A stretch of 24,720 nucleotides of DNA from CAZNHL01 sp964572965 (GTDB taxonomy: Bacteria > Bacteroidota > Bacteroidia > Cytophagales > UBA9547): positions 1 through 24,720 of the forward strand of contig CAZNHL010000067.1 in the NCBI GenBank assembly GCA_964572965.1, given 5' to 3'. Position numbers and translations under genes: made by a program. The notes beneath the pieces are model-generated. The model saw nothing but the letters and a program-made list of their open reading frames with translations, was not told the origin of the DNA and ran no database searches. Below, piece by piece: positions 6,750 through 13,809 of this stretch. How positions within the stretch are numbered: position 1 is the first letter of the stretch; every line of letters begins with the position of its first letter.

Positions 6750-8024
6750 CTACACCACTACTTTATCCGGATTAGCAATATGAGCTGCTGCAGCTACTTT
6801 CTTCTGTATTTTCTTATTCAGGAAATACATCATTACCACAGTAATTGCAGAAGCAGCAATTACCACATAACCTAAGATAGGATAATTGCTAAGACTGTGG
6901 TCAGCATTTTCAACTACAATTAGTCCGGCTACTGCAGAACCAATACCTCCTGAAATTTGCTGTGTCGCAGAGTTAATGCTCATAAATGCCCCTCTGTCTT
7001 GCGGAGCGGGTACGGCCGTCAGCAAGGCAGAAGAGCTAATAATTCTGCTTGAAACCCCGATGAACATGATCACATTCATCAGCATTACTATCCAAAGCGG
7101 AGTAATGCCCCATGAAGTATAAATTCCCGCACAGGCCATAGTGATAATTGAGCCGATCAGAAAAATATTAAATTTTCCTATTTTGTCGCTCAGCTTACCT
7201 GTCAATGGCCCGAATATCATAGTAGCAATGCCGGTAACAAGGTATAGCATTGGTAACTTGTTCATTGGAATACCAAGATTATATGTGCTGAAAGCACTTG
7301 CAAAAGGCATCAGCATAAAACCTCCGGTAGCAAGTAAAGTAGTTGTGGCAAAACCAAACAGATAGTCAGGAGTTGACACCGTTTTCATGAGATGTTGAAA
7401 TGCGCTGTGTTCTGCTTTTAGTTTCAGGTGCGCATCAATCGGTTTCATATAAATGAAGATCACAAACGCCACAAGTATACTGAAACCTACTATCATCCAG
7501 AATGGAGAATGCCACCCGAAATCATTGGCCAGGTACAATCCGATCGGAATTCCGAGGATCTGACTGGCTGCAAAAGCCATTTGTACAAAGCCCATTACAC
7601 GGCCTCTTACTTCCATATTAAATAAGTCGGTAATGATGGCAAAGCTGATAGAGCCGAGTACACCACCGAATAAACCGGTTACTACTCTAGCCCCTAGCAG
7701 AAAATGGTATGTAGGGGCAAGGGCACAAAATAAAGTACCCACGATAAAACCTGCATAGAAGAAGAGAAGCAATTTCTTGCGGTCAAATTTATCAGCAAAG
7801 CCTGCAGCAAATAAACCGGAAGCTCCTGCACTGAAAGCATAGGCAGAAACTACCAACCCGAATTGTGAAGGGTCAATAGATAATTCAGGCATCATGATAG
7901 CTCCCAGCGGTGAAAGCACCATGAAGTCAAGAATGACCGTGAATTGCATGATCGCCAGTATGGCGATGATAAAGACCTCGTACTTTCCGAAAGTAACCGA
8001 GGCGGTTTGTGTTTGTTCGTTCAT
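6750..8024 (-). CDS. MFS drug/metabolite efflux transporter
   Basis: This is a 424-residue inner-membrane protein with about 12 hydrophobic segments, an MFS transporter of the DHA1-like size class. The loop after helix 2 carries motif A (GFADKFDRKK), and the matching loop in the second half reads GKLSDKIGK. The acidic residue in helix 1 (VILDFMVLSPLG) is typical of proton-driven antiporters. The ATG at 8024 follows the upstream stop by a single base and is preferred over an ATG at 8057 that lies inside the upstream gene. The gene is third in a tetR-small ORF-MFS unit and is most simply an efflux pump controlled by that TetR protein. The substrate is unknown. Confidence 0.9.
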   Translation of the reverse strand: MNEQTQTASVTFGKYEVFIIAILAIMQFTVILDFMVLSPLGAIMMPELSIDPSQFGLVVSAYAFSAGASGLFAAGFADKFDRKKLLLFFYAGFIVGTLFCALAPTYHFLLGARVVTGLFGGVLGSISFAIITDLFNMEVRGRVMGFVQMAFAASQILGIPIGLYLANDFGWHSPFWMIVGFSILVAFVIFIYMKPIDAHLKLKAEHSAFQHLMKTVSTPDYLFGFATTTLLATGGFMLMPFASAFSTYNLGIPMNKLPMLYLVTGIATMIFGPLTGKLSDKIGKFNIFLIGSIITMACAGIYTSWGITPLWIVMLMNVIMFIGVSSRIISSSALLTAVPAPQDRGAFMSINSATQQISGGIGSAVAGLIVVENADHSLSNYPILGYVVIAASAITVVMMYFLNKKIQKKVAAAAHIANPDKVVV

Positions 8025-8025
8025 T

Positions 8026-8250
8026 TTAGTTAAGTTCTTCGCAGATATAGCCTGCATTTTGAATGAGTTTTATAATTTCTTCGGTAATAGTTTTGTTCAC
8101 TTCGAGTCGCAGCACTTTGTCGCAATCACCCGTATCCACTGTCCAGCGTTGGATATGCTGATGCGTGTCAAGCAAAGCTGCTATTTTAATCAGGTCTTCT
8201 TCATTAATGGATGTTTTGAAAACCAGAATATTTTTAGATAACTCGTTCAT
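8026..8250 (-). CDS. Small HMA-like (ferredoxin-fold) protein without CxxC
   Basis: The 74-residue protein has a predicted beta-alpha-beta-beta-alpha-beta order (NILVFKTSI, EEDLIKIAALLDTH, IQRWTVDTG, KVLRLEV, TEEIIKLIQNAG, YICEEL). This is the layout of heavy-metal-associated domains, but the metal-binding CxxC loop is absent. It starts eight bases after the tetR stop and ends one base before the MFS start, so all three are probably translated together. It may be a cytosolic partner of the pump or a degenerate metallochaperone; the role is not known. Confidence 0.75.
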   Translation of the reverse strand: MNELSKNILVFKTSINEEDLIKIAALLDTHQHIQRWTVDTGDCDKVLRLEVNKTITEEIIKLIQNAGYICEELN

Positions 8251-8258
8251 AGACAGGT

Positions 8259-8849
8259 TTAAGGTTTTAAAGCTCTTATAACTCGTTCCAGTGTTTTATT
8301 CATTATTTCTTCAGTCATAACAAACTTTTCGTTGGTATGACTATTGCCTTGCCAGTGAAATTTAATTAGCTGATAGAGCGGGGCAAAGGCAATTGACCAG
8401 TAAACTTCAAAGGATAGTATTGCCAGTTCCTTTCTCGCAATCGCATTTTTTACGAACTGCCCCATAGCCTCTTTGAAGTTTTCTGTAATGGCTGTTTTGA
8501 CTTTGTCATAGAGCTGCGTATATCTGATCCGTTCAATAAACTGAACCTCATTGGGATATTTCATATAAAATGCTGCCCGGTTTATCCACTGAATTCTTAA
8601 TCCTTCTGCAAAAGACATATCGGGACTAAAGTTGAGAAGACTGTATGTCAGCATTTCATTACTGATGTCTGTGCAGATTTTCTGGATAAGGTCTTCTCTG
8701 TCTTTGTAATAAATATAAAGTGTAGCAGGAGACACCCTGGCTTCTTTTGCAAGTTTTTGCATGCTGAAGCCATCCAGGCCATGCTGAGCAATCAGGTCGA
8801 TTGTCTTCTTGCGGATCTTTTGTTCTTTATTGGTATCTCTGGTCCTCAT
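8259..8849 (-). CDS. TetR/AcrR-family transcriptional repressor
   Basis: This 196-residue protein has an N-terminal TetR DNA-binding domain (about residues 8-55). The helix-turn-helix FSMQKLAKEARVSPATLYIY is followed by YKDREDLIQKI, the classic family block. The rest is a helical ligand/dimer domain of unknown specificity with no recognised signature. It is the first gene of a three-gene leftward unit with an MFS pump. A perfect 10 bp-arm palindrome lies 15 bases before its start and overlaps a -7 box, so autorepression and co-control of the pump are likely. This is an inference from layout. Confidence 0.93.
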   Translation of the reverse strand: MRTRDTNKEQKIRKKTIDLIAQHGLDGFSMQKLAKEARVSPATLYIYYKDREDLIQKICTDISNEMLTYSLLNFSPDMSFAEGLRIQWINRAAFYMKYPNEVQFIERIRYTQLYDKVKTAITENFKEAMGQFVKNAIARKELAILSFEVYWSIAFAPLYQLIKFHWQGNSHTNEKFVMTEEIMNKTLERVIRALKP

Positions 8850-8859
8850 AATTATAACC

Positions 8860-8889
8860 CAAATATAAATGAATGTTTGTTCATTTATA
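8860..8889 (-). promoter_or_regulatory. TetR operator overlapping the -7 box
   Basis: TATAAATGAA (8864-8873) and its exact complement TTCATTTATA (8880-8889) are separated by six bases, a size and symmetry typical of TetR-family operators. On the minus strand TATATTTG (8867-8860) is an exact TAnnTTTG box overlapping the inner edge, so a bound repressor would block RNA polymerase. Confidence 0.75.
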
Positions 8890-8968
8890 AAATAATTTGA
8901 TATATATTATTCTTATGATTTCTTTTGCTTATATCTCTGATGAGCCACTAATTTAAATTAAATACTAA

Positions 8969-10063
8969 ATGAGTTTCCTGAAAAATATCTTCAGCAAAAA
9001 AGACGAACAGATCAAAAGTTACTCAGACTTTTGGAATTGGTTTCAGGCTAACGGGAAAACATTTTTTAATGTAATTAAAAGTGGTGAAGGCATTGAAGAA
9101 CGGTTTTTTGATAAGCTTGCGCTAAAACTTGAGGAACTACAAGATGGCTATTTTTATCTGGCAGGAATGTATGACGACAATACGGCTGAGCTAATTTTAA
9201 CAGCTGACGGAAATATCAAAAACATGGTGTTTGTTGAAGAACTTGTACAACAGGCACCTCAAATAAATGGTTGGAGATTTACTGCTCTTAAACCTGCTTT
9301 AGACATTGGAAATGTTAACATTGATATAGCAGGCTACAATTTCAACAGCGAAAACATGTTTTTCTATTCAAATGATTTTGCTGATTATCCTGATGAAATT
9401 GACATCTCTGTAGCACATCTCGACCTGACAAATGAAAATAGAAAGGAGATTACGAATGGTGTTTATATTTTTCTGGACAACTATTTAGGTGAACTGGACT
9501 TTGTAAACAACATAGACAATATTAAAGTAATCGGGAAATATGAATCTGAAAAGGAGCTAGTTCCCATTTCGAAGCTTAAAGACTTTCTCAACTGGAGACA
9601 AAAAGAGTTTATTGAAAAATACGATGGCGTCCGGTATAACACTAGTGAGGATGAGCATGCTGTTTTGGAGGCTGAATCTGAAAGTGGGAATAAACTTTTA
9701 GCTGTAGTAAACACACAACTCCTTAATTGGGATAGAAAAGCTTCACATCCATGGATTGCTGTAATCATTTTCAAGTATAATGGTAGCAGCCGCAATGGAA
9801 TGCCCGGTGATAATGATTATGCAAGTTTAAATCAGATTGAAGAAATTATCTTACAGCAGCTTTCAGCACAGGACGGCTATTTACACATTGGCAGACAAAC
9901 AGCAAATGGAGAACGTGATGTTTATTTTGCCTGTAAAGACTTCCGGGAACCTTCAAAAGTATTTTTCAAGGTATTACAAGACTGGGGTGATATATTTGAA
10001 ATAGAATATGGTATTTATAAAGATAAATACTGGCAAACATTTGAGCGGTTTAGGGTCAACTAG
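8969..10063 (+). CDS. DUF695-like domain protein, function unknown
   Basis: This soluble 364-residue protein has no signal peptide. The C-terminal part (about 210-355), with HPWIAVIIFKYNG, GMPGDNDYASLNQIEE and the segment from RDVYFACKDF to VLQDWGDIF, resembles DUF695. The N-terminal half, with FWNWFQANGKTFFNVIKSG, forms a second domain that often accompanies such proteins. The biochemical role is unknown. It faces away from the tetR unit across a 119 bp spacer and is followed 21 bases later by a lipoprotein gene, with which it probably forms an operon. By eye this pair is more AT-rich than the flanking housekeeping genes. No -7 box could be assigned with confidence. Confidence 0.75.
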   Translation: MSFLKNIFSKKDEQIKSYSDFWNWFQANGKTFFNVIKSGEGIEERFFDKLALKLEELQDGYFYLAGMYDDNTAELILTADGNIKNMVFVEELVQQAPQINGWRFTALKPALDIGNVNIDIAGYNFNSENMFFYSNDFADYPDEIDISVAHLDLTNENRKEITNGVYIFLDNYLGELDFVNNIDNIKVIGKYESEKELVPISKLKDFLNWRQKEFIEKYDGVRYNTSEDEHAVLEAESESGNKLLAVVNTQLLNWDRKASHPWIAVIIFKYNGSSRNGMPGDNDYASLNQIEEIILQQLSAQDGYLHIGRQTANGERDVYFACKDFREPSKVFFKVLQDWGDIFEIEYGIYKDKYWQTFERFRVN

Positions 10064-10084
10064 TAATTTAAATATTGACAATCT

Positions 10085-10837
10085 ATGAAGAACCTGCAAT
10101 ACATAATTTTCTTGTTAATTTTTGGCTGTAGTTCCCAATCGGATAAGAGGGATAATCCCGGCACTGTAGAGACAATTGACAAAACAAAGAATGTCGATAA
10201 TACAAGATATTATACTCAGCAGGATACAATTTTAATTGTAACTGAAATCGGAGACACTTTGAAATATGTTAAAACCAATTTCAACAACATTGTAGATAGG
10301 CATCCGGAGTTTTTTGAACAGTACCCAGATAATCCGGATCAGGCATATTTTAATAGTAGTGACTATGAAGGGTTTGGGGGTGAAGCAGGAAAAGACACTT
10401 ATTACATCTTGTATGCCTATTTTCTTAAACAAAGGAACGGAATAGAAGAGTTTGCTGAGCAACGCCAAAAACTCATCGAAATATATTCTGGCATCAATTT
10501 TTTATTTGGTCAGTTTCAGCATGGTGGAACATACTTTGGGCATCAGCACGCACGAATTTTAGGATATGCCGAATACTCAGTTTTCTTAATGCCTAAAGAT
10601 AAAAGTGATATTATAAAAACTTATGATATCACTAAGCAAAAAGAACTTTACATCAAATCTTTGCGTCAGCTTATTGATGATGAAAGTAAAATTGATTTTA
10701 ATACACAGAGAGAAGAAAAGGTAGAAAGAGGTAAAAGAAACAATGAAGTAGTAGATAAACTTGAAGTCTTAATTACGGATAATTTTTACTTAAGAAGAGC
10801 TCAGGAATTCCACTATGGACATTATGAATATTATTAA
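10085..10837 (+). CDS. Hypothetical lipoprotein
   Basis: This 250-residue protein begins with a short hydrophobic stretch and a lipobox (LIFGC, Cys at residue 15), so it is probably an outer-membrane-anchored or periplasmic lipoprotein. After a polar linker there is no recognised domain. The body is rich in Tyr, Phe and charged residues (FFEQYPDNPDQAYFNS, YFGHQHARILGYAEYSVF). The GGTYFGHQHARILGYAEY stretch has several His residues that might bind metal, but this is speculation. It follows the DUF695-like gene by 21 bases. Downstream lies the end of a convergent pseudogene. Confidence 0.7.
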   Translation: MKNLQYIIFLLIFGCSSQSDKRDNPGTVETIDKTKNVDNTRYYTQQDTILIVTEIGDTLKYVKTNFNNIVDRHPEFFEQYPDNPDQAYFNSSDYEGFGGEAGKDTYYILYAYFLKQRNGIEEFAEQRQKLIEIYSGINFLFGQFQHGGTYFGHQHARILGYAEYSVFLMPKDKSDIIKTYDITKQKELYIKSLRQLIDDESKIDFNTQREEKVERGKRNNEVVDKLEVLITDNFYLRRAQEFHYGHYEYY

Positions 10838-10886
10838 TAAAGGTAGCTGCGGTTCTATGTGACCTATGTTGCTATATGGTAAAAAC

Positions 10887-11715
10887 CTAAAACCCCGAAA
10901 TTTCCTTCAATAAATCCACCTACAAAAAATTTTTGTAGGTGCTTCTGAAAAAGCCAAAATGCCCCACAACTTCATAGATGCCCAATTTGGCAGTATAAAT
11001 ATGTTTTTGTTTCAGTGTACATCCGGAATATTTATGATCAGGCTACAGCTTTGGGTGGGGCAAAATACTGGTCATCTTCAAAGCTGTATATGATACCAGT
11101 GGAACATGCAATGAGCTGAATTGGCTTTATACTTCTGGTTTATAATCAAAAAAATAATTGGGCGACTTACACCATTTGCACCACTCCAGCGAAACACCGG
11201 CAGGCAGGTTTTCCATGGCTGCCAGTTTCTGGCCCGGGAAATAACCAAGGAGTTTAGTAATGGGAGGAATAAACAAGTGCCAGTTAAACCACATCCTCAA
11301 TCTGTGTTTTGACCAAAGTTTCCAATAACCACTTTGAGAGGCTACCAGCACAATGCAATTGATATGCTTACTTTCTGGTGAAAGACCTATGATTTGCCCG
11401 CCGATACTATGGCCAATGACAATCAGTTTGGAAGGATTAAAGGTTACCCTTGCATAATTTAATAGAGAAGTGAAATTTTCTTCGGCCCGGGAAGTTACAC
11501 TTGTTTTGATCTTGCTGAGTTTGTCATGGATGGATTCACCCACACCCTCATAGTCATAAGTAATGACCGTATAGCCATGTTCAAAGGAAGGCTGAAACTT
11601 TTCGTATAGCTTTTGGTTTAACGCCAGTGGCGGAATTAATCACAATGGTGGTACCATTTGCCTGTGTTGGTTTAAACACAGGGAGAGCTAGTCCGTTCAG
11701 TGTGATTAATTCCAT
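10887..11715 (-). pseudogene. Decayed alpha/beta hydrolase (S33/serine aminopeptidase-like)
   Basis: Read from the ATG at 11715, the first frame (MELITLNGLALPVF...NSATGVK) breaks near 11615 by an extra base. The next frame carries the nucleophile elbow GHSIGGQ and ends at a stop at 11127. Beyond a third frame (IQLIACSTGIIYSFEDDQYF, with the Asp of the triad) and another slip near 11036-11042, the end of the protein continues as EVVGHFGFFRSTY (the catalytic His). A premature TAG at 10922-10920 stands where Trp is expected, and VDLLKEISGF then runs to TAG at 10887. The total of 829 bases fits a ~275-residue enzyme with net +1. Three frameshifts plus a nonsense codon make sequencing error unlikely. 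It lies 18 bases behind the DECR-like gene, its former operon partner. Confidence 0.85.
10917..10941. terminator. Inverted repeat inside the end of the pseudogene, terminator-like
   Basis: CACCTACAAAAA and TTTTTGTAGGTG are exact complements around one central A. Being A/T-rich in the middle it would make a weak hairpin. It contains the premature stop of the pseudogene, so it may be coincidental coding sequence or a secondary terminator for the convergent transcripts. Confidence 0.35.
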
Positions 11716-11733
11716 GGCGATATTTAGGAAGGA

Positions 11734-12600
11734 TTATTTCCCCCTGATTACTTTTTCAATAGCATCCCACTGATCATTGTTGATTTCAGTGAAATCGTTG
11801 AACTCTCCGGCGCCTTTCAGCCATTCACCGCCATCAATTGTTACTACCTCACCGGTAATATAAGCTGCAAAAGGAGAGGTCAGGTAAGTAATTAAATTTG
11901 CCAGTTCATGGTGTTCGCCAAAACGCTGAAGCGGTATGCGTTTTTTAGGATCTAGTTTTTCAGCAACATTAGCCGGAAATAACCTTGACCATGCACCTTC
12001 AGTAGGGAAAGGTCCGGGAGCAACAGCTACAGTACGAATGTTGTATTTAGCCCATTCTACAGCTAATGATTTTGTTAAAGCTACCACACCTGCTTTGGCA
12101 CAGGCAGAAGGAACAACAAACCCTGATCCGGTGGAAGCATAAGTAGTAACGATGCTAAGAATGGTGCCCGGCCGCTTTGATTCAATCCAGTATTTTCCTA
12201 AAGCTAAAGTACAGTTGTAGCTTCCTTTGAGTACAATATCAACTACAATGTCAAATGCACGGTTTGATAGTCTTTCTGTGGGGCTTACAAAGTTACCGGC
12301 AGCATTATTGATCAGAATGTCTATTCCTCCGAATTTATCAACACCGGCTTTAATAACTGCCTCCACTTCAGGATAATTGCGTACATCGCAGGCAACAGGT
12401 AATACCTTACCGCCTGTTGCTTTTTCCAGCTCCTGTGCTGTTTTTTCCAGTACATCTATTTTTCTGGAACTGATGATGACATTAGCGCCAAGTTTTAAAT
12501 AAAATTCAGCCATTGAACGCCCGAGTCCGGTTCCGCCTCCTGTAATCAGAAGCGTTTTGCCGGAATAAGTATTTTCAGGTAACATGGGTTGCTGTGTCAT
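11734..12600 (-). CDS. 2,4-dienoyl-CoA reductase-like SDR
   Basis: This 288-residue SDR closely follows the mitochondrial DECR1 pattern. It has a GGGTGLGRSMA nucleotide motif (21-31) and NNAAGNF (98-104). Tyr154 is in TTYASTGSGFVV with Lys169 in PSACAKAG, 15 residues apart as in DECR1 rather than the four of classical SDRs. The C-terminal block VVTIDGGEWLKG is also typical. Such enzymes use NADPH to reduce 2,4-dienoyl-CoA during beta-oxidation of unsaturated fatty acids. Its former neighbour, the alpha/beta hydrolase, is now a pseudogene. The gene is divergent from the OmpA-type gene with a 187 bp spacer. The ATG at 12600 is taken as the start; a later one (MLPEN) would also work. Confidence 0.88.
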   Translation of the reverse strand: MTQQPMLPENTYSGKTLLITGGGTGLGRSMAEFYLKLGANVIISSRKIDVLEKTAQELEKATGGKVLPVACDVRNYPEVEAVIKAGVDKFGGIDILINNAAGNFVSPTERLSNRAFDIVVDIVLKGSYNCTLALGKYWIESKRPGTILSIVTTYASTGSGFVVPSACAKAGVVALTKSLAVEWAKYNIRTVAVAPGPFPTEGAWSRLFPANVAEKLDPKKRIPLQRFGEHHELANLITYLTSPFAAYITGEVVTIDGGEWLKGAGEFNDFTEINNDQWDAIEKVIRGK

Positions 12601-12758
12601 GTATAAATATTTTAAAAATGAAGTCTGACTTGAATTAAAGACGGTTAAGTTGAAGAAATGTTTTAAAAAAATATCGTTTTTAAAAGCAGACTCTTAAGAT
12701 AGTTACAAATCTTTAAAAAACTAATTCCTTTTCCCTGTTCGTATTCGCTCAAAAATAG

Positions 12759-12766
12759 TATTTTTG
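12759..12766 (+). promoter_or_regulatory. -7 box of the OmpA-type lipoprotein gene
   Basis: TATTTTTG is an exact TAnnTTTG match ending 21 bases before the ATG at 12788. An in-frame TTG at 12764 lies inside this box, which excludes it as the translation start. The -33 box is not obvious. Confidence 0.55.
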
Positions 12767-12787
12767 AATGAGAAACCCTTTTTAACT

Positions 12788-13753
12788 ATGAATGCAACTA
12801 AGTTTTTATCAGTAGCAGCAATAGCCGTGACGATGTCCGGTTGTATTGTTTCGAAGAAGAAGTATGATGCTTTATTGGCTCAGAAAATGCGCCTGGAGGC
12901 AGATAATGCCCTTTGTGAGGATAGCCTTAATGCAAACAAAGCGAAACTTGGTGATGCTTTGAAGAACATTGGTAACCTGACTACACAGGGTGATGGTCTG
13001 AGAAAAGATACTTCACGCCTTGGTTCCGGCTGGCGTTCGACAAAAGATTTGCTGGATCAGGAAAAAAAGATAGCAGCAAAGCTTCGTAAAGATTACAACG
13101 ATTTACTGGTGATCTGCGACGCTGAATCAAGCAAATTGAACAAGCACCTTTCTGCTAAAGAAAAAGAATTGCTTGAACTTCAGGCTAACATCAACAGACT
13201 GAGTGAGGACTTGCAAAAACGTGAGCAGCGTATCCAGGAATTACAAAAAGTACTGGATGACAAAGAGCGTGCTTCACGTGAGTTGAGAGACAAGGTAGCA
13301 AATGCGTTGCTTGGTTTTAAGGACAAAGGTTTGACTGTTTATGAAAAAGACGGTAAAGTCTATGTGTCTTTGTCTGAGCAGTTGTTGTTTAAAACAGGTA
13401 GTATTAAAGTTGATGAAAAAGGTGAAGATGCTTTGAAGCAACTGTCTGCTGTATTGAAAGATCAGAAAGATTTACATGTAATGGTTGAAGGCCATACTGA
13501 TGATGTTCCTTTCAAAGGAACTTCAAACGGTATTTCTGATAACTGGGATTTGAGTGTGCTGAGGGCAACTTCAATTACAAAAATTCTTACACATGCAGGT
13601 ATGGACCCTAAGCGTGTCACTGCGGCTGGTCACGGCGAATATTCTCCGATGGCTGAAGGAAAGACTGCTGAAGCGAGAGCCAAAAATCGCCGTACAGATA
13701 TTATCCTGACACCAAATCTGGATGAGTTGTATAAGATATTAAATAGTAAGTAA
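12788..13753 (+). CDS. OmpA-family peptidoglycan-binding lipoprotein
   Basis: The 321-residue protein starts with a lipoprotein signal peptide ending in a TMSGC lipobox (Cys19), so it is anchored in the outer membrane or inner leaflet. Residues about 24-170 form a long charged coiled coil with KEKELLELQANINRLSEDLQ as its core. The last ~120 residues are an OmpA C-terminal domain with VEGHTDDVPF, NWDLSVLRATS and KNRRTDIILTP, the Asp and Arg segments that bind diaminopimelate of peptidoglycan. The architecture matches MotB/OmpA-like tethers of the wall to the outer membrane. The gene has its own promoter and is followed by a UUCG hairpin and then a lytic transglycosylase gene. Confidence 0.9.
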   Translation: MNATKFLSVAAIAVTMSGCIVSKKKYDALLAQKMRLEADNALCEDSLNANKAKLGDALKNIGNLTTQGDGLRKDTSRLGSGWRSTKDLLDQEKKIAAKLRKDYNDLLVICDAESSKLNKHLSAKEKELLELQANINRLSEDLQKREQRIQELQKVLDDKERASRELRDKVANALLGFKDKGLTVYEKDGKVYVSLSEQLLFKTGSIKVDEKGEDALKQLSAVLKDQKDLHVMVEGHTDDVPFKGTSNGISDNWDLSVLRATSITKILTHAGMDPKRVTAAGHGEYSPMAEGKTAEARAKNRRTDIILTPNLDELYKILNSK

Positions 13754-13772
13754 GATCAATGTTTTACCTCAG

Positions 13773-13795
13773 GGCCCGGTTTCGACCGGGCCTTT
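13773..13795 (+). terminator. Hairpin with UUCG loop after the OmpA-type gene
   Basis: GGCCCGGT (13773-13780), a TTCG loop, and ACCGGGCC (13785-13792) form a GC-rich 8 bp stem followed by only TTT. The short T run suggests a partial terminator, so some transcripts could read into the transglycosylase gene 17 bases further on. Confidence 0.7.
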
Positions 13796-13809
13796 AGTGT
13801 TTATAGTGA

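Noticed and set aside
11127..11543. Intact 138-residue hydrolase as an independent gene
   Set aside because: It lacks the N-terminal strands and the Asp and His of the triad, which are readable in adjacent frames, so it is a fragment of a pseudogene.
12764..12766. TTG start for the OmpA-type lipoprotein
   Set aside because: It is part of the exact TATTTTTG box and would put eight polar residues before the lipoprotein signal.
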